Shown here: piece by piece, positions 8,685 through 17,593 of the stretch
How positions within the stretch are numbered: the first letter of the stretch is position 1
Layout: every line of letters starts with the position of its first letter
NCBI RefSeq assembly: GCF_023349185.1
Contig: NZ_JAKIKY010000004.1
Location: 62,001-126,000, forward strand
Direction: 5' to 3'
Origin: Shewanella aquimarina
Lineage (GTDB): Bacteria; Pseudomonadota; Gammaproteobacteria; Enterobacterales; Shewanellaceae
DNA length: 64,000 nt
Program-made: the position numbers and the translations under genes
The notes under the pieces: model-generated
The model's database searches: none
Told to the model about the DNA's origin: nothing
The model's input: the letters and a program-made list of their open reading frames with translations, nothing else

Positions 8685-9626
8685 ATGACCAAAGAGCCAT
8701 ATGCTTTAGTTATCGACTCGCTCAGAAAAACCTACAAGGGCGGCGTCGAAGCGGTAAAAGGGATCAGCCTTAAGGTCGAGGCGGGGGATTTCTTTGCCCT
8801 GCTGGGCCCCAACGGCGCCGGCAAGTCCACCACGATCGGGGTGATCTGCTCCCTGGTGCAGAAGAGTTCCGGCAAGGTGAAGGTGTTCGAACACGATATC
8901 GACACCCAGCTGGAGCTGGCCAAGATGTCCATCGGCCTGGTGCCCCAGGAGTTTAACTTCAACCAGTTTGAGACAGTGCTGCAGATAGTGGTCAATCAGG
9001 CCGGCTATTTCGGTGTGTCTCGCGAGGTGGCCTTCGATCGCGCCAAGAAATACCTGAGTCAGCTCGACCTGTGGGACAAGCGCAACAGCCCGTCTCGCGC
9101 GCTTTCGGGCGGCATGAAGCGCCGCCTGATGATCGCCCGCGCCCTGATGCACGAGCCCAAGCTGCTGATCCTGGATGAGCCCACCGCCGGGGTGGATATC
9201 GAGCTCAGACGTTCAATGTGGACCTTCCTGACGGATCTTAACCGCCAGGGGGTGACCATCATACTGACCACCCACTACCTGGAAGAGGCCGAGATGCTGT
9301 GCCGCAACATTGGCATCATAGACAAGGGCGAGCTGGTGGAGTGCACCAGCATGAAATCCTTGCTCAGCCGCCTCAACATGGAGACCTTCGTGTTCGACCT
9401 CAAGGCCGATATCAACGAGGCGCCGACCCTCGACGGAATTAGTTGTCGCCTGACCGACCCACACACATTAGAGGTGGATGTGGAGAAGGCCCATAGCATC
9501 AACAGCGTGTTCGCCCAGCTTACCGAGCAGGGGATAGAGGTGTTGTCTATGCGTAACAAGGCTAACCGATTGGAGGAGCTGTTTGTGGAGCTGGTGGAAC
9601 AAGGTAAGGGAGGTGCTAAGGCATGA
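8685..9626 (+). CDS. ABC-2 type exporter, ATP-binding subunit (YadG-like)
   Basis: Cytoplasmic ATPase of an ABC exporter. Walker A is GPNGAGKST, the signature is LSGGMKRRL, Walker B is LLILDEPTAGVD and the switch histidine lies in ILTTHYLEEAE. The C-terminal ~80 residues form the small extra domain common in the CcmA/YadG subfamily. It overlaps the permease gene by four bases (ATGA), so the two are translationally coupled. The E. coli YadGH pair is the nearest match I can name. The substrate is unknown, so I give no symbol. Confidence 0.9.
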   Translation: MTKEPYALVIDSLRKTYKGGVEAVKGISLKVEAGDFFALLGPNGAGKSTTIGVICSLVQKSSGKVKVFEHDIDTQLELAKMSIGLVPQEFNFNQFETVLQIVVNQAGYFGVSREVAFDRAKKYLSQLDLWDKRNSPSRALSGGMKRRLMIARALMHEPKLLILDEPTAGVDIELRRSMWTFLTDLNRQGVTIILTTHYLEEAEMLCRNIGIIDKGELVECTSMKSLLSRLNMETFVFDLKADINEAPTLDGISCRLTDPHTLEVDVEKAHSINSVFAQLTEQGIEVLSMRNKANRLEELFVELVEQGKGGAKA

Positions 9627-10411
9627 GCACTAGCATGAACATGAAGCAGGTCTATTTTACCGCCTTTAAGAGCATATTGATCAAGGAGGTGACCCGTTTC
9701 ACCCGTATCTGGGTGCAGACCCTGGTGCCGCCGGCGATCTCTATGACTCTGTATTTCCTGATCTTCGGTAATCTGGTGGGTAAGCGCATCGGTGAGATGG
9801 GCGGCGTCAGCTACATGGAGTTTATCGCCCCCGGCCTCATCATGATGTCGGTGATCACCGCCTCCTACTCCAACGTGGCGTCATCCTTCTTCAGTGCCAA
9901 GTTTCAGCGCAACCTGGAGGAGCTGATCGTCGCGCCCGTGCCTCACTATGTGATGATTGCCGGTTACGTGGGCGGTGGTGTGGCCCGTGGCCTGTGTGTC
10001 GGCACCATAGTGACCCTGGTGGCCATGTTCTTCGTGGATATCAGCCTGCACCACGCAGGCTTGGTGGCCCTGACCGTACTGCTGACCTCTATCCTGTTCG
10101 CCCTGGGGGGGCTGATCAACGCCGTGTTCGCCAAGAGCTATGATGACATCAGCATAGTGCCCACCTTCGTGTTGACGCCGCTGACCTATCTGGGCGGTGT
10201 CTTCTACTCGCTGACTCTGCTGCCGAGCTTCTGGCAGGGGGTGTCACAGCTGAACCCTGTGGTCTATATGATCAACGTGTTCCGTTACGGTTTCCTGGGT
10301 TATGCCGACATAGGCATTGGCCTGTCGATTGCCGTCATGGTGGGCTTCTGCGCCGGCCTCTGGTTGCTGGCCTACTACCTGATCAGCCGCGGCATAGGCT
10401 TGAGAACCTAG
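9623..10411 (+). CDS. ABC-2 type exporter, permease subunit (YadH-like)
   Basis: Inner-membrane partner of the preceding ATPase, 262 residues with about six hydrophobic segments. The block NLEELIVAPVPHYVMIAGYV is the ABC-2 cytoplasmic motif. PTFVLTPLTYLGGVFYSL and LNPVVYMINVFRYGFLG are typical of YadH/NodJ-like permeases. It ends shortly before a strong terminator. The substrate cannot be read from the sequence. Confidence 0.9.
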   Translation: MSTSMNMKQVYFTAFKSILIKEVTRFTRIWVQTLVPPAISMTLYFLIFGNLVGKRIGEMGGVSYMEFIAPGLIMMSVITASYSNVASSFFSAKFQRNLEELIVAPVPHYVMIAGYVGGGVARGLCVGTIVTLVAMFFVDISLHHAGLVALTVLLTSILFALGGLINAVFAKSYDDISIVPTFVLTPLTYLGGVFYSLTLLPSFWQGVSQLNPVVYMINVFRYGFLGYADIGIGLSIAVMVGFCAGLWLLAYYLISRGIGLRT

Positions 10412-10437
10412 TTGGTTCATGACAGACAAATCCAACT

Positions 10438-10466
10438 AAAAAGCCCCACATTGGTGGGGCTTTTTT
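10438..10466 (+). terminator. Intrinsic terminator after the ABC exporter
   Basis: AGCCCCAC pairs with GTGGGGCT around ATTG and is followed by TTTTTT. The A-run on the other side could let it also act on the minus strand, but the minus-strand gene at 10501 ends more than 30 bp away. Confidence 0.85.
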
Positions 10467-10500
10467 ATGGCTGTATTCTTTAATGCATGGCGTGCATTGA

Positions 10501-10815
10501 CTAGCTATCTTCCAAATAGCGCACCATATCAAACAGCTGCGCCAGGCAGTATGCGCCTATCTTGGCACTGCAGAAATGACCATTTTGGCAGGCATAGTCG
10601 CTGACCCATTGGACTATTCGTGAAAGGGCTATCTGCTCGTCCGAGGGGAGTAGAACGCCATCTTGGCAGTGATAACTCACGCCCTGGCTGTCGATAAGCA
10701 GCAGGGATTGGCCAAGCAGATGGTCGCGCTCATCGAGCCAGGCTTGCTCGCTATCTAACAGCATCAACTGCTTGTCGTTGGTGAGCTTGAGCAGTAAGGG
10801 CCAGTGGATAGTCAT
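10501..10815 (-). CDS. Small protein of unknown function, possibly DUF4144-like
   Basis: A 104-residue soluble-looking protein beginning MTIHWPLLLKLTNDKQ, rich in acidic residues, with no signal peptide or membrane segment. The opening resembles the DUF4144 proteins of Shewanella, but I make that link from memory of the family only. Its ATG overlaps the stop of the upstream minus-strand gene (ATGA), so the two are translated as a pair. No function can be assigned. Confidence 0.6.
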   Translation of the reverse strand: MTIHWPLLLKLTNDKQLMLLDSEQAWLDERDHLLGQSLLLIDSQGVSYHCQDGVLLPSDEQIALSRIVQWVSDYACQNGHFCSAKIGAYCLAQLFDMVRYLEDS

Positions 10816-11228
10816 ATTTGAGTCTGCTCTGGGGCCATCTGAACCTCGGGATGGTTCTGGTCGCAGCCTAGGTGGAAGTAGGCGCCGGGTTTGTCCTCTA
10901 TGCCGTGGGCCAGTCCGAAGGCGTAGCCTTTGACATAGATAAAAAGATACAGGGCGGCGTCTTTATCGTCGTCATAGGCTTTGAGGGTCTGTCGCAGCGC
11001 TTGGTTAACCTGGTTTTGGTCTATGGTAAAGCCCATGTCGATGGCGAGCTTGGCACATACCAGAGGCGCTATCACCTCGCTCTGGGTCGTCAGGTATTGG
11101 GCATGGTCGATGAAGCTGTCGACGTTGATCTCTCTGGGGTCATCGGCAGGCGTGAAGAAGGTTTGGCGCAGATAGAATCCCAGCAGAAGCAGGCCGATAA
11201 TGAGCAGGCTCAACTGGGTCTTGTTCAT
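10812..11228 (-). CDS. Single-pass membrane or exported protein of unknown function
   Basis: A 138-residue protein with one N-terminal hydrophobic segment (about residues 6-22, LSLLIIGLLLLGFYL) followed by a soluble domain. The domain carries two cysteines (C58 in LVCAKLAIDMGF and a second in HLGCDQNH near residue 123). It is coupled by ATGA overlap to the 104-residue gene downstream. I do not recognise the family. The topology suggests an inner-membrane anchor with a periplasmic domain. Confidence 0.6.
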   Translation of the reverse strand: MNKTQLSLLIIGLLLLGFYLRQTFFTPADDPREINVDSFIDHAQYLTTQSEVIAPLVCAKLAIDMGFTIDQNQVNQALRQTLKAYDDDKDAALYLFIYVKGYAFGLAHGIEDKPGAYFHLGCDQNHPEVQMAPEQTQI

Positions 11229-11307
11229 GGTGGCCTCGCGACTTAAGTTAGTGCTGCATGACTGAGGTCAATGCGGCAAGGCTTTCATCAAAGCTTTACG
11301 GCTCATG

Positions 11308-11865
11308 TTAGTGTTGCACTACCTGGGGCGCGCCCCTGTCGGCCTGCTCCCTCTGCTCCCTCTGCTCTTCCTGCTCCGGCGCCGTGATGCGCCGCTTATG
11401 TTGCTTTAGCATGAACATGGCGTCCTTGTTGAGCTTTATCAGGCCGTCGAAGTAGCTGTTCATCTCATCGACTTTGGTGAGAAACTCGGGGTCGTCCTTG
11501 GCCTGCTTCTGCCAGTAGCGCTTGCGATCCAGCTTCTGTTTCTCGCTGGCCCTCAGGATCTCATAATAGCTGTTTTCCTGCTTGAGGCGGTAGACTTCCG
11601 CATCGATCAGCTGTAACAGCTTTTCCTGGGACAGGGTGCGCTTGTTGAGTAGCGCCTGCAGGGGGTCGAGCTTCTCCTTAGGCTTATCGCTATCGATCTC
11701 AGTCGTGATGCCGAGTTGGTACTGAATATGGTGTTGCTTAAACTCTTTCGGACAGGAGGTCTGGCTGAAGACCACCTTATCGCCCTTGATACACTTATAG
11801 ATGCTGCTGGCGTGACTCAGGCCGGGAAGCAGCAGGAGTGCGATGGCTAAGAGCAGTTTTCCCAT
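11308..11865 (-). CDS. DUF4124-type periplasmic protein
   Basis: A 185-residue protein. It has a cleavable signal peptide (MGKLLLAIALLLLPGLSHA) followed by IYKCIKGDKVVFSQTSCP, the two-cysteine core of DUF4124 domains. The middle is a charged, probably coiled-coil segment (KEKLDPLQALLNKRTL onward). The C-terminus is Glu/Gln/Arg-rich. Role unknown. It lies downstream of the lactate locus but beyond a terminator, so it is likely a separate unit. Confidence 0.7.
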   Translation of the reverse strand: MGKLLLAIALLLLPGLSHASSIYKCIKGDKVVFSQTSCPKEFKQHHIQYQLGITTEIDSDKPKEKLDPLQALLNKRTLSQEKLLQLIDAEVYRLKQENSYYEILRASEKQKLDRKRYWQKQAKDDPEFLTKVDEMNSYFDGLIKLNKDAMFMLKQHKRRITAPEQEEQREQREQADRGAPQVVQH

Positions 11866-12196
11866 GGAGCGATAATTCCTCTATCTGCGTCGAGTCTTGG
11901 GGTGGCGGCATCAATTGGGTGAGCGTCGCCGCGACGAGTGATTTCCCTGGTTCCTTGTTCATGTCGGCAAGCCCTAGCTTCTACAGGCTATGGCTAAAAT
12001 CTTCAGCCTGTGTGCCACTGGCATGGACAGCTATTACTATGGCGCAACTCCTGGAATAACACCAGTATTTTGCATGACTTAGGTGGTTTTCACGGTTTTT
12101 CAGAGGCGTAGAGATAAAAAACCGCGATGTGAGCTAATGTCACACCGCGGAGTTTGCTTGGGTGGGGTTATCTAAACCTTAAATCGGTTGCTGCTC
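11866..12196. other. Intergenic region between DUF4124 gene and dld
   Basis: It should hold the promoter of the DUF4124 gene (minus strand) and contains the dld terminator at 12115-12150. No further gene or repeat is seen. Confidence 0.5.
12115..12150 (-). terminator. Intrinsic terminator after dld
   Basis: On the minus strand CCGCGGTGTGA pairs with TCACATCGCGG (one mismatch) and is followed by a run of T. Confidence 0.85.
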
Positions 12197-15001
12197 CTAG
12201 CGGCTACACTCTTCGAGCAGGTAGGCCAGGTGGCGATAGGAGATGCCGCTGTGCTGGGTCAGACCCACTTCGCACATACGGTTGGCGTAGTAGCCCTCCT
12301 TGATGTCCACTGGGATCAGCTTCTTGATGTTGCGCAGGGCGCTGGCGTTGATCTCAGGCTTATACAAGCCCTTCTCACCGGCGTAACCACAACATTCAAT
12401 TCCTTCCGGCAGCTTAACGCCGTTACTACACGCATCGGCCAGGGCCTGCATCTTAGGCTCAAGCTTCATCTTGCGGGCGCTACAGCCAAGGTGCAGTGCC
12501 ACGTTGACCTTCTTGGTAAAGGTGAGCTTAGGCAAGATCTTGTCGTGCATGAACTCGACCAGATCGGTGATCTCCACCTTAGGGTTACCCGTCAGTGTAC
12601 GGTAGGTACAGGAGAGTGCATCCACCACTACAGGCACCTTGCCGTTGTCGCTCAGGGCGCTCAGGGCGTCGATCAGCTCGTCGCGCTTGGCATCGGCGTT
12701 CTTGAAGTCACCCTTAGATTCCCACATCTGGCCGCAGCACAGATGACGGGTGTTGTCAGGAGTGACCACGTTGTAACCGGCGCGCTCCAGCAGGGTGACC
12801 ACGACTTCAGGCAGGGTGCGGTTGTCGGGATCTTTCGGCGTCGGGCCGAAGGTGCGACCACCACAGGCCGGGAAGTAGACTATCGTCTCCTTGTCTGGCG
12901 AGGCTGGACTTGGCTTAGGCAGCTTGCCGCCCTTGGCGAAGTCCGGGTTCCAGTAAGGCACCTCTTTGGACACCATGCGGCCCACCTTCATCAGGCCGTT
13001 GGTGACGCTGTCGCCTGTGACCTTGTGGATGATGTTGAGCACGTCGAAACCTGTGCTGATCACCTGGTTGACGGCGCCGAAGTGTTTGGCCTGGAAGTCC
13101 AGTACCTTCTGTTCGGTCGTCGTGATGTATGGGGTTCTCAGCTTACGTACCAACTGACCCATGCTGTTGTCCACCGGACAGGCGATGGTACAGAGCTGAC
13201 AGGCGGCGCAGGTGTCGACCACGTCATACTTGGCGGCGGCGCGCATCTCTTCGGCGGCCTGCTTGTCGCCAGAGGCCTCCAGACGCGCGATTTCACGCAG
13301 GGTGGCGATACGCTGACGCGGAGTAAAGTTAAGCGCCGAGGTCGGACAGGTCTTCTCACAGAAGCCACACTCGATACATCTGTCCACAAAGTCGTCGACC
13401 ACAGGGCATGGCTTGATGTTCTTAACGTGCACGTTGGCATCGTCGTTGAGGATCACACCTGGGTTAAGCAGGCCTTGGGGATCGAAGATCTGCTTGATGC
13501 GCTTCATCAGGGTGTAGGCATCCATGCCCCATTCCATCTCGACGAATGGTGCCACTGCGCGGCCTGTGCCGTGCTCGGCCTTCATGGAGCCGTCGTACTT
13601 GTTGATCACCATCTCGGCCACGTCTTGCATGAAGCCGTGGAAGCGCTCGATATCAGCCTGTGAGGCGAAGGTCGGTGTGATGATGAAGTGGAAGTTACCC
13701 GCCAGTGCGTGGCCGTAGATCACCCCTTCAGGGTAGCCATGCTTGTGGAACAGGGCGGTCAGATCGGTCGCCGCATTGGCCAGGTGTTCCAGCTCGAAGG
13801 CCACGTCTTCGATGATCACCGAGGTGCCCTTCGGACGCTCACCGCCGATGATAGGGAAGAGGCCAGAGCGCATCGCCCAGTACTTGCTGTAGACCTCTGG
13901 GTCACGGCTGAAGCTGATAGGGCGCTCGGTTTCGATATGGGCCAGCTTGGCGATCACGTCCTGGGTGTAGGCATCCAGGGTCGTATCGTCGTTGGCGCGG
14001 GATTCGATAAGCAGGATGGCGGCGCCTTCCGGCAGCTCGCTCAACCAGTCTGGCATCCCTTTCTTGCCGGTCACCGCCTTGATCGACGCCCAGTCCAGCA
14101 GCTCGGCGGCCGCTACGCTGTCGCATTTGATCGGTGGAATGGCGCGGGCCGCATCTTCCATGTTGAAGAATACCGCCATGGCCGAGGCCTTGAACTTGGC
14201 CTCATCGACCGTGTTGTAGGTCACCTCTTCGACGAAGGCCAGGGTGCCCTCGGCGCCGACGATCAGGTGGTTGATCAGCTCGAACGGATCCTCGAAGTCC
14301 ACCAGGGCGTTAATGCTGTAGCCCGTGGTGTTCTTGATGGAGTATTTCTTGCGAATGCGATCGGCCAGTACCGGGTTGCTGGCGGTGAGCTTGGCGAGAT
14401 CGGTGAGCTCCTGCAGCAGTTGCTTGTGTGACTCGCGAAACGCTTCCTTTGAGCGCTCACAGCCTGTGTCCAGACGGGTACCGTCGGCAAACAGTAGCTT
14501 GGCCGAGGCGATGGTCTGGTAGCTGTTCTGAGCCGTACCACAGCACATGCCCGAGGCGTTGTTAGAGACGATACCACCCACCATGGCCGAGGCCAGGGTA
14601 GCCGGATCCGGCCCTATCTTCTTGTTGAACGGCTTGAGCGCCATGTTGGCATCGCTACCGATGACGGCTGCGCCTAACGAGATTTGGTTGTGATCTTCGC
14701 TGACGGCGATCTTTCTAAAACCGTCGTGGCCGAGGATCAACAAGATGCCTTCACCTATGGCCTGGCCTGACAGGCTGGTGCCTGCTGCGCGGAAAGTGAC
14801 CGGGGCGTTATGGGCGCGGGCGACCTCTAGGGTGTCGCGGGCATCTTCCAGGGTCTCGGCGTGGACCACGACCTCAGGCACGATACGGAAGTAGCTGGCG
14901 TCGGTTGACCAGGCGAAACGACGTACCGCATCGTCTGATACCGCTTCTACACCAAGTTTTGCACGTAAATCTGCGACTACTGCTGAATAATTAATCGACA
15001 T
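12197..15001 (-). CDS. dld: FAD and Fe-S D-lactate dehydrogenase (Dld-II type)
   Basis: Respiratory D-lactate oxidation to pyruvate, feeding the quinone pool. The 934-residue protein has three parts. The first is an N-terminal PCMH-type FAD domain (RAAGTSLSGQAIG near residue 72; IGPDPATLASAMVGG). The second is an FAD-oxidase C domain (residues ~270-510). The third is a ferredoxin/CCG region with CIECGFCEKTCP, CAACQLCTIACP, CCGQMWESKG and a second CCG block near IECCGYAGEKG. This fusion matches the Shewanella Dld-II enzyme in length and order. It lies 67 bp downstream of lldP on the same strand, with a hairpin between them. The L-lactate genes lldEFG, which follow Dld-II in S. oneidensis, are not here; the next gene is a DUF4124 protein. 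Confidence 0.93.
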   Translation of the reverse strand: MSINYSAVVADLRAKLGVEAVSDDAVRRFAWSTDASYFRIVPEVVVHAETLEDARDTLEVARAHNAPVTFRAAGTSLSGQAIGEGILLILGHDGFRKIAVSEDHNQISLGAAVIGSDANMALKPFNKKIGPDPATLASAMVGGIVSNNASGMCCGTAQNSYQTIASAKLLFADGTRLDTGCERSKEAFRESHKQLLQELTDLAKLTASNPVLADRIRKKYSIKNTTGYSINALVDFEDPFELINHLIVGAEGTLAFVEEVTYNTVDEAKFKASAMAVFFNMEDAARAIPPIKCDSVAAAELLDWASIKAVTGKKGMPDWLSELPEGAAILLIESRANDDTTLDAYTQDVIAKLAHIETERPISFSRDPEVYSKYWAMRSGLFPIIGGERPKGTSVIIEDVAFELEHLANAATDLTALFHKHGYPEGVIYGHALAGNFHFIITPTFASQADIERFHGFMQDVAEMVINKYDGSMKAEHGTGRAVAPFVEMEWGMDAYTLMKRIKQIFDPQGLLNPGVILNDDANVHVKNIKPCPVVDDFVDRCIECGFCEKTCPTSALNFTPRQRIATLREIARLEASGDKQAAEEMRAAAKYDVVDTCAACQLCTIACPVDNSMGQLVRKLRTPYITTTEQKVLDFQAKHFGAVNQVISTGFDVLNIIHKVTGDSVTNGLMKVGRMVSKEVPYWNPDFAKGGKLPKPSPASPDKETIVYFPACGGRTFGPTPKDPDNRTLPEVVVTLLERAGYNVVTPDNTRHLCCGQMWESKGDFKNADAKRDELIDALSALSDNGKVPVVVDALSCTYRTLTGNPKVEITDLVEFMHDKILPKLTFTKKVNVALHLGCSARKMKLEPKMQALADACSNGVKLPEGIECCGYAGEKGLYKPEINASALRNIKKLIPVDIKEGYYANRMCEVGLTQHSGISYRHLAYLLEECSR

Positions 15002-15024
15002 AACATTACTCTTTTATTTGACCC

Positions 15025-15055
15025 ACAAAAAGGCGGGTTCATCACGTCCGCCTTT
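15025..15055 (-). terminator. Intercistronic hairpin between lldP and dld
   Basis: On the minus strand AAAGGCGG pairs with CCGCCTTT and runs into TTTTTG. It could partly terminate lldP transcripts or stabilise the upstream message. Confidence 0.6.
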
Positions 15056-15068
15056 CTCGAGTTATCTG

Positions 15069-16712
15069 TTATAGACCGCCCCACAGGGTAGCGATAGTGC
15101 CTGCAATCAAGGCATAACCGAGCGCAACGGGCATGGTTTTACGGATAATTTCTGATTCGCGGCCTGCCATACCTACCACGGTAGCGGCGGCGACCACGTT
15201 CATGACACACATCATGTTACCTGCGTTGGCACCTATGCCTTGTAGGGCCAGGACTAACGCGTGGTTCATGCCGATGTTGTCGGCCACGCTGTACTGCAGG
15301 CCAGAGAACATCATGTTAGAGAAGGTGGCCGAGCCAGATAGGAAGGCACCGAAGATACCCACTATGGGTGACATCCAGGCCCAGATGGCGCCCATAGAAC
15401 CGGCCAGCATGTCGGCCAGGGCAACAGGCATAGACTGCAGGCCCGCCTCGTTGGTGCCAGAGTTCAGGAAGATCTTCACCATAGGCACAGAGGCGCCCAG
15501 GGAGATGATGGTCGGCAGCATAGACTTGCAAGAGACGGTGATCGACTCCTTGATGGCTGGCGACTTCATCTTGAAGAGCACGAAGCCCAGGATACACACC
15601 AGCACGAAGAAGGCGCCAGGGGCATACAGGGTCGCGAAACCGGCTTTTAGCTCGGTACCCAGCAGGTTAGTCCAGCTGATGTTAAAGCTGGTGAGCCAGG
15701 ACTTGAGCGGCGCAACGGTGCGAGACAGTACTAGCAGGCCGGCCATGATGATGTAAGGCGTCCAGGCGGCAACCTGAGAGAACTGTGCCTTGGTTTCAAT
15801 CTTGGTCTGAGTCTGGTTGTCGTTTTCGGCGAAATCGTTCCAGGGGGTCTTAGGTAGCAACAGACCCTTGCGCGCCACTGGGATCACCAGGGCCATACCG
15901 ACTAGTGCACCGATAACCGATGGGAACTCAGGACCGGCGAAGTAGTTGATAAGCCAAGCCGGTACGGTAAAGGCGAGACCGGCGAACAGGGCAAACTTCC
16001 AAATTGCCAGACCCTCTTTGAAGGACTTGTTACGGCCGAAGAAGCCGGTGAGAACAGAAACCAATACCAGCGGGATCAGGGTACCCGTCAACAGATCGAT
16101 AGTGATCATATGCAGGGCGATAAACTGGGCATAGTCGGCGAAGCTGGTGCCGTGCTGGGCAATCTGGTCGGCAGCCATGCTGACACCACCCTGCATCAGA
16201 CCCTGTTCCATACCGAAGAGCACCGGCAGACCGATGGCGCCGAAGGAGACGCTGGTAGAGTCGGCGATCAGGGCAACCACGGCGGCTGCCACAGGCGGCA
16301 CGCCTAGCAGTACCAGCAGCGGCGCGCCGATGGCGGCCGGGGTACCGAAACCGGCAGAGCCTTCGATAAACGAACCAAATAACCAACAGATGATGATCAC
16401 CTGCACGCGGGCATCACCACTGATGTTGGTAAAGCCGGCGCGGATGGTGTCCATGGCGCCCGAGTATTTAAGGGTGTTCAACAGGAACACGGCGCCGAAG
16501 ATGATGCTGAGTGGGGTCAGGGCCGAGAGTAGGCCTTCTACCACTGAGGCACCTAAGATAGTGGTATCCATCTGCCAGATAAAGACGGCGGCAAGGCCTG
16601 TCATTACCATGGAGATGGGCATGGCGCGAGATGCTGGCATCTTGAGTAGCACCAAAAATAGCATAACGCTGATTACAGGCGTCAAACTGGCGAGTAGTTG
16701 AAGTAGGGTCAT
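15069..16712 (-). CDS. lldP: Lactate permease (LctP family)
   Basis: Inner-membrane lactate/glycolate:H+ symporter, 547 residues with about 12-14 hydrophobic segments. Family blocks include SFIEGSAGFGTPAAIGAPLL, VALIADSTSVSFGAIGLPV and GIFGAFLSGSATFSNMMFSGL. It is the first gene of the lldP-dld unit. The upstream region is unusually long and contains CRP/FNR-like and GntR-like sites (see 16862-17136). The ATG at 16712 gives the expected LctP N-terminus with a hydrophobic first helix. Confidence 0.95.
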   Translation of the reverse strand: MTLLQLLASLTPVISVMLFLVLLKMPASRAMPISMVMTGLAAVFIWQMDTTILGASVVEGLLSALTPLSIIFGAVFLLNTLKYSGAMDTIRAGFTNISGDARVQVIIICWLFGSFIEGSAGFGTPAAIGAPLLVLLGVPPVAAAVVALIADSTSVSFGAIGLPVLFGMEQGLMQGGVSMAADQIAQHGTSFADYAQFIALHMITIDLLTGTLIPLVLVSVLTGFFGRNKSFKEGLAIWKFALFAGLAFTVPAWLINYFAGPEFPSVIGALVGMALVIPVARKGLLLPKTPWNDFAENDNQTQTKIETKAQFSQVAAWTPYIIMAGLLVLSRTVAPLKSWLTSFNISWTNLLGTELKAGFATLYAPGAFFVLVCILGFVLFKMKSPAIKESITVSCKSMLPTIISLGASVPMVKIFLNSGTNEAGLQSMPVALADMLAGSMGAIWAWMSPIVGIFGAFLSGSATFSNMMFSGLQYSVADNIGMNHALVLALQGIGANAGNMMCVMNVVAAATVVGMAGRESEIIRKTMPVALGYALIAGTIATLWGGL

Positions 16713-16861
16713 GATTGCCTCTTACTGTCTTTACTTGGTTATTTTAGTTGTTGTTGATGCTGACTCGTCCGTTGCAGCATCTTGTGTTGTCGGAAGCTAT
16801 TCCCAAATGGAATCCTTTCATCCTTGATGCGTAATAAACGCTAATTCACCAAATGCAAATA

Positions 16862-16873
16862 TGATCTAGATCA
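16862..16873. promoter_or_regulatory. CRP/FNR-like dyad upstream of lldP
   Basis: TGATCTAGATCA, a perfect 12-bp palindrome that matches the FNR/EtrA core TGAT-N4-ATCA. It lies 150-160 bp upstream of the lldP start. Confidence 0.4.
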
Positions 16874-16916
16874 TTATGTGCCGATTATGTGAGATGGGGT
16901 TAGATGGGTGTGAACT

Positions 16917-16927
16917 TTGTCTGACCA
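16917..16927. promoter_or_regulatory. GntR/FadR-type operator candidate upstream of lldP
   Basis: TTGTCTGACCA fits the TNGT-N3-ACNA pattern recognised by FadR-subfamily GntR regulators. Lactate loci of many proteobacteria are controlled by such regulators (LldR, LlpR). The single match is suggestive only. Confidence 0.35.
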
Positions 16928-16940
16928 CTTAAACTGAAAG

Positions 16941-16956
16941 TGTGATCGATATCACT
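16941..16956. promoter_or_regulatory. CRP-like site upstream of lldP
   Basis: TGTGATCGATATCACT is close to the TGTGA-N6-TCACA consensus. CRP control of lactate use is expected in Shewanella. Confidence 0.45.
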
Positions 16957-17122
16957 GGTCGGAGCGGGCTTTTATAACTTTTTGAAAGTTACATGACGCT
17001 TTTTAGCTGAAAATGGGATTTTACTAAGAGTTATTACTCTAATTTGGTCTCAAAAGTGGAAATATCTGATCGGATAATTTCAGTTTAGAATCTAATCAGT
17101 TAGTGGTGGAAATTTGGCTTTA

Positions 17123-17136
17123 GTGATCCAGATCAC
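17123..17136. promoter_or_regulatory. CRP/FNR-like palindrome upstream of lldP
   Basis: GTGATCCAGATCAC, a 14-bp dyad with 6-bp perfect arms. It lies about 410 bp upstream of lldP, so its target is uncertain. Confidence 0.35.
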
Positions 17137-17474
17137 CTTGTGAAACCTCTGTTGGAGCCTGGTATTTCTGGTAAATAGGTATTACCAATTAATTTCAGTA
17201 GGTTAGCCAGAAAGCATGCTTAATCGCTTGAAATGCATGTAAATGAATTGCAGGGGATCTGGATCCAGGTCACTTTATTGGCTTTCGCTCAAATAAGTAA
17301 TTTTATTTCTGAAAATAATGGCATTTTTGCCTGGCAGGCCGATCGACTTTGGTGCATTACCAGGGACTTAGATGATCAAACTGACCTTATTTTGAGTTGT
17401 TTTGGGGCAGTTTTGGGGCAATTTTTAGATAAAGAGCTGAGTGAAAGCGCTGGGTAAAAAGTGAGCCTAAAGTG

Positions 17475-17510
17475 AAAAATCGCTTCCCAGGCATTGGGCC
17501 TGAGAAGCGA
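17475..17510 (-). terminator. Intrinsic terminator after panC
   Basis: On the minus strand TCGCTTCTCAGGC pairs with GCCTGGGAAGCGA (one wobble) and is followed by TTTTT. Confidence 0.85.
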
Positions 17511-17593
17511 AATTAGAGGCTAAAGACGCGCTAAGTTTAAGAGCTTTCTAGGCTTAAGGACGCCCTAAATTCGGACGTGCAGGGCTTAAGCGC

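Larger units (their letters stand above)
16713..17593. other. Long intergenic region upstream of lldP, ending at the panC terminator
   Basis: About 760 bp of apparent regulatory DNA lie between lldP and the panC terminator. It contains several symmetric GATC-type dyads and one GntR-like site, listed separately. A 74-codon frame at 17233-17457 has no ribosome site and no recognisable features, and I do not call it. Confidence 0.6.

Noticed and set aside
12188..13663. Long plus-strand open frame of 491 codons across dld
   Set aside because: It is the antisense shadow of the FAD/Fe-S lactate dehydrogenase gene, with no ribosome site and a His/Val/Gly-rich translation typical of reverse frames in G+C-rich genes.
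17233..17457. 74-codon open frame upstream of lldP
   Set aside because: No ribosome site and no signal, membrane or domain features. It overlaps what looks like regulatory DNA.
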